64,000 bases of DNA from positions 36,657 to 100,656 of the forward strand of contig PHBY01000014.1 of the NCBI GenBank assembly GCA_002840735.1, in the 5' to 3' direction. The DNA comes from Chloroflexi bacterium HGW-Chloroflexi-2 (GTDB lineage Bacteria; Chloroflexota; Anaerolineae; Anaerolineales; Anaerolineaceae). The notes beneath the pieces are model-generated. The model was given only the letters and a program-made list of their open reading frames with translations. It was not told the origin of the DNA and ran no database searches. How positions within the stretch are numbered: position 1 is the stretch's first letter; the number at the start of each line of letters is the position of its first letter. Positions 56,327 to 64,000 of the stretch are shown here, one piece after another. The position numbers were made by a program, and so were the translations under genes.

Positions 56327-59300
56327 CTAACGACTGATGAGTGGCATATAAAACTTAAACATGTTGGTATTGAAGATCAGTCTGCCTTCAATGATGGGGT
56401 GAATAGGTTCGCCGGTAGTGTCGGTTAAGTGAGAGACATATTCAATCACTGCGTCGCGGACATAATATTGTGTGTCAGCAACGATCTGATCCAATGGCCA
56501 CAAGGTCTCACCTGCATCACTGAAGTTACAGGCTCCCGCAGCCAGGTAATTGACTGAGGACACACGATAGTATGTATCGGCATCTGTGAAATCAATATTG
56601 ACACCATCTAAGGTGAGTGCAACCACATTATTGCCATCTGGTAATTCAGGGAATTTATCCCAGTAAGTAATGTTGTTGTCGGCATTGGTATCGAGCATAC
56701 AGGTGGTGTAATAGGAATAGCCACCATATCCGGGAACATACTTGTAATAATAGTAATTACGGTAAGCGCGTTCCAGAACTGCTTTGAGTTGTGGTCCATT
56801 CATTTCCATCACAACCAGAGAGTTTTCATATGGCATGGCAGTGAACATATCCGATACTTTGAGCATGTATGGGGTCGCAATGGTAGCGGTATCAGCAATT
56901 TTACGGTTGGTCATGGCGCCAGAGAGATGGAAGTCAACATCAATGCCTTCGTCCTCCAACTTCCAGACAGCGGCATCTGCTTGCAGGTTCGCACCATTGG
57001 TTTCCTCAGTAAAGGCACTTAACGCATCAATAGGAATGGTGGTTTCGCCAATTTCGGTGTTGTTGTAGGCGTTAAGTAATAATTGATACGGATCCACAAT
57101 TGCTTTAATTTCCGGATCTTCATCTGTCGCAATCGGTACACTGATGTATCGTCCTGCTTGAGATACTACCTTATAGGCACCCTTGGTTTCTGATTTCGGC
57201 AATACTCCAACCACCACTTCACCCAGATAAGTGTTGTAACGGTACGCCTGGGTAACCAGTACAGGAGTGGCATCCGGTGAACCTAACATGGTGGGTAAGA
57301 ATTTGAAGTCGCCAAATCCCTTGGATGGGTCAGTGTGACTGTGACTGCCAATGATCACATCGATATCATCCACACTCTGTGCAAGGAAGGTATCCACATT
57401 TTCGTCCACTTCAACGCTGGCCGGATTGGTGGTGAAGCCAATGTGGGTGAGGGCAATCACGACGTCATTGCGTTCTGCCAGCATGGGAGCATAATCGGCA
57501 GCAGTCTCGATTGGATTAGGGAAGCTCAGACCGGGTATATTTGAAGGCAGTTCGTAACTGGGTACACGATGGTTGCCGATACCCAGAATGGCAACACGCA
57601 CTGCTTCAGCACCGACGGTCTTGGTTACATATGGTAGAACAGGAACCTGATCGATGCCATAACTGCCATCATCGATGATGTTTGCCTGTAATAATGGGAA
57701 GTTGGCATCTGCCAGTGTACTGAAAACCTCTGCTCCAAAATTGTATTCATGATTACCAATCGTCATGGCATCATACCCGACTGCATTGAAGGCTTTGATT
57801 AATGGATTGATCTGCAAAGCAGGCGGAAGGACTGTTCCATCGGACGCGAATCCCAGACCGGCTGATTTGAAGTAGTACATCATGGAATCACCCTGGATGT
57901 TATCACCGGCGGATACAAGTAGTGTGCGGGTGGGATTGTGTTGTCGTTCCTGATTGATGAGGGTGACCAGTTGGGTGTAACCCTGGTAAGAGCCACTCTT
58001 AAGCAATCGTCCATGAGAGTCGTTATGATGCAGGATGGTAATGGGAATAACATCGCCACCAGCATCAGTTCCATTACGTGTTACACGTCCATCCAGTAGA
58101 CCATCCCCTTCCGGTCCTTTATAGGCTGTCACCTCATCTGAGTGGTTATTAGCTACCCATTCATTTACGAGGTTAAGCATGTCCCCCCAGTAAGTGATAT
58201 TTTTAACATACTTGAACTGGATGAAGCCATCCTGCCCGGCAGGAGCAAGGAACTCATTGGTGGCGATTTTGTAGGTGGCGTTGGGATCGATAGCTTTCCA
58301 TTCAGCCACCAGTTTGTCATAATAGACAATGTCATAGGCACCCCATGCCCAGGGTTGTGGTCCAGGCAGGGCATCGCTATAGCGGTAGAATTGATGACGA
58401 ATACCAGCTATGGAGAGAGCGCCTTTAAAGAGGGTGGCACTCTGGTTGAAGAGGTCAATGACTTGCGCACCGGTCATTTCTCCCACCACAGTGGCATTGC
58501 CAAATGGCAGAATCTGGTACATCATGCCGTAAGTGAGCATCATCGGATCATGTGTCCAGACACCTGGCTGACAATCAGCGGATGCACTACTCCAGATATA
58601 GGTGCCAGGATTATCAGGGTCTTCTTTATCACACCAATCAACTCGGATGCCACCAGGATTGTTGAAGACAAAATCGACATCGTTCTCGTCAATGTTGTCT
58701 GTATTTAGCTGGTAATAGAGGGCATCCTGAATGAAGGTACCCATCATTCCATCTCCATTGTAGTTGCGGTATAGATCCGTTTGAGCGTATCCGACAGGCT
58801 CATTGATTAACGCCAGATAATCAGGATCGTTGGCATAAGTTGTCACCAAAGCGTCGATGGTGGGGTCTTTGTCTCCAGTTGTGGATACTACCAGTTTTAT
58901 CCAGTCGATATTGACTGCATTGGTATCCGGATTGAAAGTGATATCTGCCCGACCGACTTTTCTTCCGGCATAATGTGCCTGCACCACGGTGGTGGAACCG
59001 ACCACTACTGCTGCCGTAATATCGGTATGGCTGTGACCTCCGATGATCAGATTGACGGGTTTTCCAGCATCATTCAGCATTTTTGCCAGGGTTTGATCAC
59101 CATAAACGGTGAATCCATACCCATAACCACCATCGGTCCAACCATTGTGGCTGAGAACTACCATCACATCTGCACCAGCGGTTTTCATCTCATCATAATA
59201 GTGGATAATGGAGGCCGCTGGATCTTTGAAACATAAGCCTTCTGTAGCTTCAGCAATCGTAATGTACGGTGTTTCAACAGATCCCACACCAATGACACCA

Positions 59301-59872
59301 ACCTGAACAGAACCTTCTGCTGTAGCCAGATCGATAATTGTATAGGGTTCGATCGTGTACGTATCGGATGGGTCTTCCCCAACGAGGACAGCTTTATCCC
59401 AACCTGCGCAGGAACCATCTACTTTGGCGGTGATATTGGCTGCCACAAACGGAAATGTGGAACCAGGCAGCAAGTCATCGGCTGCTTCCGAAGCACGTTT
59501 TGCAAGAACAGCTTGACCCCAATCAAACTCGTGATTACCAAACGTGGCAACATTGTAGCCAATTTGTTTGTAGTAATCGATGGTTGGAATACCTTGTTGA
59601 ATGTTTGAAAGTAGTGAGCCCTGCATGATGTCACCTGCGTCCATCACCAAAACATCACTGGGACCAACCGCAGTTCTTACATCGTTAATCACATCTGCTA
59701 CGCGGGCTGCTCCGGGGTTTGAACCTGAGGGCTCGAGATTGCCATGAAAGTCGTTGGTGTGTAGAATGGTGAATGTGATAGGATCAGCTGCAGATACAGT
59801 GGACAGTGGTATCGGCAATGTTAAAGCAAGGATCAAACTGATTGCAAAGATTGAATAAACAATTTTTTTCAT
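56327..59872 (-). CDS. Secreted tandem 5'-nucleotidase / 2',3'-cyclic phosphodiesterase
   Basis: An 1181-residue exported protein (signal MKKIVYSIFAISLILALTLP, cleavage near STVSA) made of two complete UshA-like enzymes in a row. Half 1: FTILHTNDFHGNLEPSG, FGNHEFDWG, GGHSHTD and a 5'-nucleotidase C domain (EFLAPAGQDGF). Half 2 from about residue 605: ITILHHNDSHGRLLKSG, IGNHEYNFG, GSHSHTDPSK and a second C domain (NYLAAGACNF). Both halves keep the metal-binding D-x-H, GNHE and H-x-H motifs, so both may be active on nucleotides outside the cell, releasing phosphate and nucleosides. The protein ends MFKFYMPLISR; a short Tyr/Phe-x-Pro-Leu-Ile tail is common on secreted Chloroflexota proteins and may be a sorting tag (inference). 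TCGGAGG lies 6 bases before the ATG at 59872. Confidence 0.88.
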   Translation of the reverse strand: MKKIVYSIFAISLILALTLPIPLSTVSAADPITFTILHTNDFHGNLEPSGSNPGAARVADVINDVRTAVGPSDVLVMDAGDIMQGSLLSNIQQGIPTIDYYKQIGYNVATFGNHEFDWGQAVLAKRASEAADDLLPGSTFPFVAANITAKVDGSCAGWDKAVLVGEDPSDTYTIEPYTIIDLATAEGSVQVGVIGVGSVETPYITIAEATEGLCFKDPAASIIHYYDEMKTAGADVMVVLSHNGWTDGGYGYGFTVYGDQTLAKMLNDAGKPVNLIIGGHSHTDITAAVVVGSTTVVQAHYAGRKVGRADITFNPDTNAVNIDWIKLVVSTTGDKDPTIDALVTTYANDPDYLALINEPVGYAQTDLYRNYNGDGMMGTFIQDALYYQLNTDNIDENDVDFVFNNPGGIRVDWCDKEDPDNPGTYIWSSASADCQPGVWTHDPMMLTYGMMYQILPFGNATVVGEMTGAQVIDLFNQSATLFKGALSIAGIRHQFYRYSDALPGPQPWAWGAYDIVYYDKLVAEWKAIDPNATYKIATNEFLAPAGQDGFIQFKYVKNITYWGDMLNLVNEWVANNHSDEVTAYKGPEGDGLLDGRVTRNGTDAGGDVIPITILHHNDSHGRLLKSGSYQGYTQLVTLINQERQHNPTRTLLVSAGDNIQGDSMMYYFKSAGLGFASDGTVLPPALQINPLIKAFNAVGYDAMTIGNHEYNFGAEVFSTLADANFPLLQANIIDDGSYGIDQVPVLPYVTKTVGAEAVRVAILGIGNHRVPSYELPSNIPGLSFPNPIETAADYAPMLAERNDVVIALTHIGFTTNPASVEVDENVDTFLAQSVDDIDVIIGSHSHTDPSKGFGDFKFLPTMLGSPDATPVLVTQAYRYNTYLGEVVVGVLPKSETKGAYKVVSQAGRYISVPIATDEDPEIKAIVDPYQLLLNAYNNTEIGETTIPIDALSAFTEETNGANLQADAAVWKLEDEGIDVDFHLSGAMTNRKIADTATIATPYMLKVSDMFTAMPYENSLVVMEMNGPQLKAVLERAYRNYYYYKYVPGYGGYSYYTTCMLDTNADNNITYWDKFPELPDGNNVVALTLDGVNIDFTDADTYYRVSSVNYLAAGACNFSDAGETLWPLDQIVADTQYYVRDAVIEYVSHLTDTTGEPIHPIIEGRLIFNTNMFKFYMPLISR

Positions 59873-60492
59873 TTTTTCCTCCGAAAATATACATAAGACT
59901 AATCTTGAAGAAGATTGACACGACAAAGATCAAAAATATCGATTCACCTCCTTTAATGACTGACAGGCAAAGAAGATCCAATTGAATAGACGGTATCCCG
60001 ACATTTCAAAGAGATCTGTGATTGGGTGGATAAATTGGAAAGCTTAACAATAAAACCAGGTTTTGCCCCACCTTTTTAGACTGGTCACCTCACACACAGA
60101 AAATCCCCCCTGGATACAATGACTGAGGTTGAAAAATCAAAAAAGTTGTGCGACACCTGAAACGAATAGGAACTAACATGTTACATTATTATTAATGCAT
60201 GAATCCAGATAAAAGTCAATAAGGATTTGATTAGAAGTAAAAAAGTGGTTATTGAACGAAGAGAGAATGGGTTTAAAATTAATTATAGTTGACAAAGAGT
60301 AAAATTATGGCTAATATAAAAGTATACTGAGACCATATCAACATCGGGGTAATTTTTTCGAGAATTGGATTTCGGTAAAGGGTATAAGGGTTCTTATTGG
60401 TAACCTTAATTTAATATCTCAGTCCCGGAGCATCCCCTTATCCGTGACAGTACAAAGAAACTGCGCTCGATAATGTGCGCAGTTTCGATTAA
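59873..60492. other. Non-coding stretch upstream of the 5'-nucleotidase
   Basis: About 620 AT-rich bases with no convincing gene on either strand. On the minus strand a perfect AAAGGAGGTG (near 59950) has no start codon at a workable distance; it may be a relic. No terminator-like hairpin or clear promoter was found. Confidence 0.5.
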
Positions 60493-60521
60493 TTGCCAGA
60501 AATAGGGCATTGCGGTATAAT
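60493..60521 (+). promoter_or_regulatory. tRNA-Arg promoter
   Basis: TTGCCA (60493-60498), 17 bases, TATAAT (60516-60521), 12 bases before the tRNA. Confidence 0.8.
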
Positions 60522-60533
60522 CGGGATGTAAAT

Positions 60534-60606
60534 GCCCTCGTAGCTCAATGGATAGAGTGCCTGACTTCGAATCAGTTGGTTGGGGGTTCGAGTCCCTCCG
60601 GGGGCA
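60534..60606 (+). tRNA. tRNA-Arg (anticodon TCG)
   Basis: Acceptor GCCCTCG/CGGGGGC with one T-G pair; D arm GCTC/GAGT; anticodon loop CTTCGAA with anticodon TCG for CGA codons; T loop TTCGAGT; discriminator A. CCA is not encoded. Confidence 0.95.
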
Positions 60607-61200
60607 CAAGAGAAACATCAGTTGTGAGACTGGTGTTTTTTGTTTTGTAGGTGGAGTGCGCTGTTGTATGGGTAAAGCATTGGACTTTTTGTGAGGAATT
60701 AATCGTGTGATCAGAATAATTTTAGCATTGGAAATCGATTGCAGGCAAGTGGGTCAAATGCTTTACCCTTACTGTGGCTCATCTCTGGTACAGCCAGATC
60801 TGATTATCCAGGCTTCTGTGGGTAAGGATAGGATACCTTTCCGCAGTTCTGTTGGTACTAACAGCAACTTCTTGCAGCTAATTGTCAAATACAGTCATCT
60901 CTCCTACGGTCTTTGCAGCGGTATCAACATCGCTGGCTGGATGTAATTGTCATCCGGGACGCGCTGGCTGCCGGGTGGCCTAATCCCGCAGCGATATGGA
61001 AAGTTTGTTGCAGGTAGCGGCGGTGGGATCATCAAACAGTGGCGGATCGCTATCAGAAATCTCCAGGCAGCAGCTGCCGGTGTATGTTTCCAAACCGTTG
61101 CAGACTCGGCTGAAATAATAGACAAGGAATTTATCTGCATTAATCATCCCTGGGACATAATTGTTTGCTGTGTCTGCCAGAACAACGTCGCACGAATGGA
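60607..61200. other. Probable decayed sequence after tRNA-Arg
   Basis: No intact gene. GGGTAAAGCATT (60670-60681) and AATGCTTTACCC (60757-60768) are a perfect 12-base inverted repeat 75 bases apart. On the minus strand the frame entering at about 61190 stays open for some 70 codons (reads like DVVLADTANNYVPG and LEISDSDPPLFDDP) and resumes after stops as VGEMTVFDN; I could not match it to a family. The small plus-strand frames at 60707 and 60947 show no family features. This looks like a gene relic beside a tRNA, but it is not proven. Confidence 0.4.
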
Positions 61201-61205
61201 AGTAC

Positions 61206-61234
61206 TTGACAGCGCAAATTCGTTAAGCTATTAT
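61206..61234 (+). promoter_or_regulatory. Consensus promoter upstream of the LacI-type gene
   Basis: TTGACA (61206-61211), 17 bases, TATTAT (61229-61234): the closest match to the sigma-70 consensus in the window. The leader to the regulator ATG is about 220 bases and contains the short frame at 61287 and inverted repeats CTGTTTTG/CAAAACAG (61346, 61391) and GAGG-GAATA-CCTC near 61363, which may be operator sites. Confidence 0.65.
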
Positions 61235-61286
61235 CTTATTACCATTATCTACCCGAGTAGAATTAAAACTTAAGGAGGAATTTTTC

Positions 61287-61328
61287 GTGTGGTTGTTTCA
61301 TTGTGTATTAATTTTTTACACCTTGTGA
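61287..61328 (+). CDS. Possible 13-residue leader peptide
   Basis: TTAAGGAGG lies 8 bases before a GTG that opens VWLFHCVLIFYTL and a stop. The ribosome site is excellent and it lies just below the consensus promoter. It may be a leader peptide or the stump of a lost gene. Too short for any family call. Confidence 0.3.
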   Translation: MWLFHCVLIFYTL

Positions 61329-61460
61329 AATAATGAACTTATTTTCTGTTTTGTTAAGGCTGAGGGAATACCTCTAACGCTATATCATCCCAAAACAGCA
61401 ACTTGCCAGGAAAAACTCGATCGTCCACAGGTATTTTGTTACAAAGCACAGGGTGAGTTT

Positions 61461-62495
61461 ATGGCTAAAAGAAGTAGAATTACACGCAAGGACGTTGCCG
61501 AACGAGCGGGCGTATCAGTGGCTGTGGTGTCGTACGTGGTCAATGCTGGTTCCAGGCCGGTTGCTCGATCGACAAGGGAGAAAGTAGAAAAAGCCATCGA
61601 GGAGTTAGGCTACTACCCAAATGAAATAGCCAGGGGTCTGGTGTTACAGCAAAGCTCGACGATTGGGCTGATCACACCAGACTATACCAATCCGGTCTAC
61701 GGGGAGGAAGCTGAGGCTATCCAGGAGGTCTGTCTCCCCAATGGATACCTGATGCTGTTTGTTTACAGCGGAAATAGCATAGATCGTGAAAGAGAGCTTG
61801 TGCTTATGTTTCGGGCTAAGCAGGTGGATGGTGTTATTATCCAACCTGTTTCTTCAGATCCAATCGAAACGATCAAACCATTAAAACAAGCAGGAATCCC
61901 GGTAGTTCTCCTCCAGCACGATTGTTGTGATGCACCCTGTGTTGTTCTCGCTGATGTACAAGGAGGGCAATTAGCTACTCAACATTTATTGGATTTGGGA
62001 CACCGTCGCATTGGCCTTATCAAGGGACGTCTACCCGGGGCTGCCAGGGCAGAGGAACGGTTAATTGGCTATCGCCAGGCACTCCAGGTTGCTGGCATAG
62101 AGTACGACCCAGCATTGGTAATCACATGTGATGTTACACAAGATGCAGGATATCAGGCTACGCAGCAACTTTTAGCTTTGCCTGAACCTCCCACAGCAGT
62201 TTTTTGCCACAATGACGTATTGGCTGTAGGAGCAATGCATGCTGTTTACGCAGCTGGGTTGTCAATTCCCGGTGACATCTCGGTTGTCGGTTACGATGAT
62301 ACTGCTGGTTCAGCTCATTTAGTGCCACCTTTGACCACAGTACGGTTCTCGCGGAAGGAGATGGGTCGTCAGGCGGCTTCCATCTTATTTCGCTCAATTG
62401 AACAGAACGGAAATAATGAAATCTATACGATCGAACTGCCGGTCGAATTAATAGTACGAGACTCAACTGGGCTGTGGAAGGAGCATCGTTCGTGA
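61461..62495 (+). CDS. LacI-family transcriptional regulator
   Basis: A 344-residue repressor. The N-terminal helix-turn-helix and hinge read DVAERAGVSVAVVSYVVN and ELGYYPNEIARGL; the rest is a periplasmic-binding-protein-like sensor with TIGLITPDYTNPVYGEE, LGHRRIGLIKG, PTAVFCHNDVLAVGAMHA and VVGYDDT. It should bind a sugar and control the transporter genes coded immediately downstream. Its stop overlaps the permease start by 4 bases (GTGA), so regulator and transporter share a message. Confidence 0.92.
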   Translation: MAKRSRITRKDVAERAGVSVAVVSYVVNAGSRPVARSTREKVEKAIEELGYYPNEIARGLVLQQSSTIGLITPDYTNPVYGEEAEAIQEVCLPNGYLMLFVYSGNSIDRERELVLMFRAKQVDGVIIQPVSSDPIETIKPLKQAGIPVVLLQHDCCDAPCVVLADVQGGQLATQHLLDLGHRRIGLIKGRLPGAARAEERLIGYRQALQVAGIEYDPALVITCDVTQDAGYQATQQLLALPEPPTAVFCHNDVLAVGAMHAVYAAGLSIPGDISVVGYDDTAGSAHLVPPLTTVRFSRKEMGRQAASILFRSIEQNGNNEIYTIELPVELIVRDSTGLWKEHRS

Positions 62496-63478
62496 AACCT
62501 ATTGCACATCTTCGTAATCGACTATCTAACTTCCCGGAAGTTGTTGCTTTGATCAGTTTTTTGCTCGTATTCCTGTTCTTTGCGATCAAAGCCGAAAATT
62601 TTTTGTCGCTTGTTTCTCTTACCAATATTTTGTCAATTGCCAGTATCAAGGGCATTTTTGTAATCGGTGTGGCGATCCTGATGATTTCGGGGGAATTTGA
62701 TCTGTCCGTCGGGTCAACGCTTGCGGTTGCGGCGTATATATTTGCATTAACCATAGAAAATGGTATGTCGGTTTTGTTAGCCCTGTTGTTAGCTCTGATT
62801 GTCAGTGCTTTGCTTGGCTTGATTAATGGGTTGATTGTCACGAAAGCGCGCATCCCTTCATTTATTGCTACCCTGGGGACGATGATGGCCTATCGAGGTA
62901 TTGCCCGTGCACTTGGTGGTGGTGATTTTGCCCGCTTCACAGGCGAAAAACCATATTTGTTTAAAATATTGAATGGAGAAATTAATTTCATCAACCAGCT
63001 GGGAACTCCGGCAGGGAGCGCACGCATGACGATTATTTGGTTCGTGATAATTGTGATTATCGCGTCGATTGTAATGACCCGAACCCGATATGGTAGTTGG
63101 GTTTATGCTACGGGTGGAAATCGTGAGGCTGCCCTGGCACAGGGAGTGCGTACGAACAGGGTGATCATTACAAATTTTGTGCTTACCGCTGTTTTGGCTG
63201 GGTTGGCCGGTTTGGTTCAATTTGCCTCCCGGCCTTCTGTAGATCCATTACGCGGTGAAGGATGGGAATTGATCGCTGTTGCTTCCTGTGTGATCGGCGG
63301 CATTTGGTTAAAAGGCGGTTATGGCACCATTATTGGAGCAGCAATCGGAATTATCCTGTTACAAATGGTCGAGCAGGGTTTAATTTTAATTGGAGTAGAT
63401 GTTCAGTTATTCCAGGCAACCATTGGGTTGATCTTAATATTGGCGGTAATCAGTAATAACTATTTAAGCCGGCAATAG
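62492..63478 (+). CDS. Sugar ABC transporter permease, RbsC type
   Basis: A 328-residue membrane protein of the BPD_transp_2 family with 9-10 helices. ISGEFDLSVGSTLAVAAYIF, GLINGLIVTKARIPSFIATL and VYATGGNREAALAQGVRTNR (the cytoplasmic loop that contacts the ATPase) are typical of ribose/xylose/galactoside permeases. The GTG at 62492 has GGAAGGAG 8 bases upstream and is preferred to the GTG at 62474. The ATPase subunit is not in the window and is probably downstream. Confidence 0.9.
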   Translation: MKPIAHLRNRLSNFPEVVALISFLLVFLFFAIKAENFLSLVSLTNILSIASIKGIFVIGVAILMISGEFDLSVGSTLAVAAYIFALTIENGMSVLLALLLALIVSALLGLINGLIVTKARIPSFIATLGTMMAYRGIARALGGGDFARFTGEKPYLFKILNGEINFINQLGTPAGSARMTIIWFVIIVIIASIVMTRTRYGSWVYATGGNREAALAQGVRTNRVIITNFVLTAVLAGLAGLVQFASRPSVDPLRGEGWELIAVASCVIGGIWLKGGYGTIIGAAIGIILLQMVEQGLILIGVDVQLFQATIGLILILAVISNNYLSRQ

Positions 63479-63520
63479 CAGTTACTATGTTTTCCTCAAG
63501 AAAGGAGGTGGAGTAACTGA

Positions 63521-63577
63521 ATGATTTTTCAGATAACTTTTTTACTGGTAGAGGTTGGATATTTGATAATAAATTAA
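63521..63577 (+). CDS. Possible 18-residue hydrophobic peptide before the binding-protein gene
   Basis: AAAGGAGGTG at 63501 is followed 12 bases later by an ATG opening MIFQITFLLVEVGYLIIN and a stop. Spacing is long and the sequence unremarkable apart from being hydrophobic; it may be chance. Confidence 0.2.
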   Translation: MIFQITFLLVEVGYLIIN

Positions 63578-63601
63578 AATCAAATCTAAGGAGTAGAAAA
63601 C

Positions 63602-64000
63602 GTGAAAAAGAAAAGTTTGAAATTCGTTGTATTGAGCGTAATTATTATGCTCCTAGCGGCTTGTAGCCAGCAAGCCACTCCCGAACCTGTTGCAGAACAA
63701 CCTGTTGCAGAACAACCTGCTACGGAACAACCTGCAGCAGAACAACCTGCAGCTGAACAACCTGCTGCAGAAACCCTTGACCCCAACCGTGAGCTAAACA
63801 TAATTGCCGTGCAACATGCCGAGTGCTCCTGGGATTCCTTCTGGTGCACCGTGCAGGCAGGTATTGAACAGAGCGCGATGGATAATAATGTTAACGTTAC
63901 CATTCTGGCACCTGATGAGTTCGACCTGGACAAAACTGCTTCCCTGATTGAACAGGCTGTAGCCGCCAATCCGGATGCCATTATGTTGACAGTCACAGAT
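63602..64000 (+). CDS. Sugar-binding lipoprotein, C-terminus cut by window edge
   Basis: The GTG at 63602 (CTAAGGAG 8 bases upstream) opens 133 codons to the right edge. A lipoprotein signal, KFVVLSVIIMLLAAC, with Cys21, is followed by about six copies of the pentapeptide EQPAA/EQPVA (residues 28-56), then ELNIIAVQHAECSWDSFWCT, GIEQSAMDNNVNVTILAPDE and ANPDAIMLTV, the start of a Peripla_BP_4-type sugar-binding fold. With the permease it forms a ribose/xylose-like uptake system under the LacI-type regulator. Confidence 0.85.
   Translation, partial: MKKKSLKFVVLSVIIMLLAACSQQATPEPVAEQPVAEQPATEQPAAEQPAAEQPAAETLDPNRELNIIAVQHAECSWDSFWCTVQAGIEQSAMDNNVNVTILAPDEFDLDKTASLIEQAVAANPDAIMLTVTD

Noticed and set aside
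59784..59981. 65-codon minus-strand frame with perfect AAAGGAGGTG, as a leader gene of the 5'-nucleotidase
   Set aside because: No start codon lies at a workable distance from the ribosome site, and the frame simply runs on into the nucleotidase in another phase.
60406..60618. 70-codon minus-strand frame over tRNA-Arg (reads DSNPQPTDSKSGTLSIELR)
   Set aside because: This peptide is the well-known artefact of translating the antisense strand of a tRNA gene.
62158..62853. 231-codon minus-strand frame
   Set aside because: It lies antisense to the LacI-type regulator and permease, both well supported.
63586..63996. 136-codon minus-strand frame with SAAGC repeats
   Set aside because: It is the antisense of the EQPAA repeat in the binding-protein gene, which has a ribosome site, lipobox and family motifs.

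Overview
The window looks like a chromosomal segment of a Chloroflexota bacterium, most likely Anaerolineae (an inference from gene content; there is no rRNA here). Pointers are a fused glycyl-tRNA synthetase, a complete fourteen-gene complex I operon, many lipoprotein binding proteins with Pro/Glu-rich linkers, large GT-C-like membrane proteins, and a secreted phosphoesterase ending in a YMPLISR-like tail of the kind common on secreted Chloroflexota proteins.

Layout. 1-7.2 kb: a NurA-type nuclease running off the left edge, a DUF3048 lipoprotein-like protein, a broken aldehyde dehydrogenase (N- and C-terminal ends joined out of frame), a heterodimeric ABC exporter and a YciI-like protein. 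7.5-12.1 kb: an AT-richer stretch with two divergent paralogous GT-C-like membrane proteins; a second, decayed copy of the maf promoter and first codons shows that the segment carrying the second paralog was inserted or rearranged beside maf. 12.3-17.3 kb: maf, a class B penicillin-binding protein, rsgA and a dipeptide-epimerase-like gene, that is, wall and ribosome-assembly functions. 17.4-27.1 kb: one canonical peptide-binding lipoprotein, then an oligopeptide ABC transporter operon whose binding protein appears circularly permuted and whose second permease carries a large extracytoplasmic insertion; a 68-residue membrane protein ends the operon.

27.2-41.5 kb: a response regulator with a roadblock-like tail, tRNA-Gln, glmU, a CBS/CorC-type membrane protein, cdd, recO, fused glyQS, dnaG, rpoD and a third GT-C-like protein. 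The order cdd-recO-glyQS-dnaG-rpoD resembles the macromolecular-synthesis neighbourhood of Firmicutes without era and ybeY. 41.8-56.3 kb: nuoABCDEFGHIJKLMN, read from a TTGCCA-17-TATACT promoter and closed by a strong terminator. 56.3-59.9 kb: a tandem-duplicated 5'-nucleotidase on the minus strand. 60-64 kb: tRNA-Arg, a decayed non-coding stretch, then a LacI-family regulator, an RbsC-type sugar permease and the start of a sugar-binding lipoprotein that runs off the right edge.

Control signals are unusually readable. Several sigma-70-type promoters have exact 17-bp spacers (19505, 41826, 60493, 61206). Two genes, maf and rpoD, have a -10 hexamer six bases before the ATG and no Shine-Dalgarno sequence, which suggests leaderless mRNAs. 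The strongest candidate for something new is the oligopeptide transporter with the permuted binding protein; the maf remnant, the His-rich insert in NuoL and the paired hairpins before glyQS also deserve a look.
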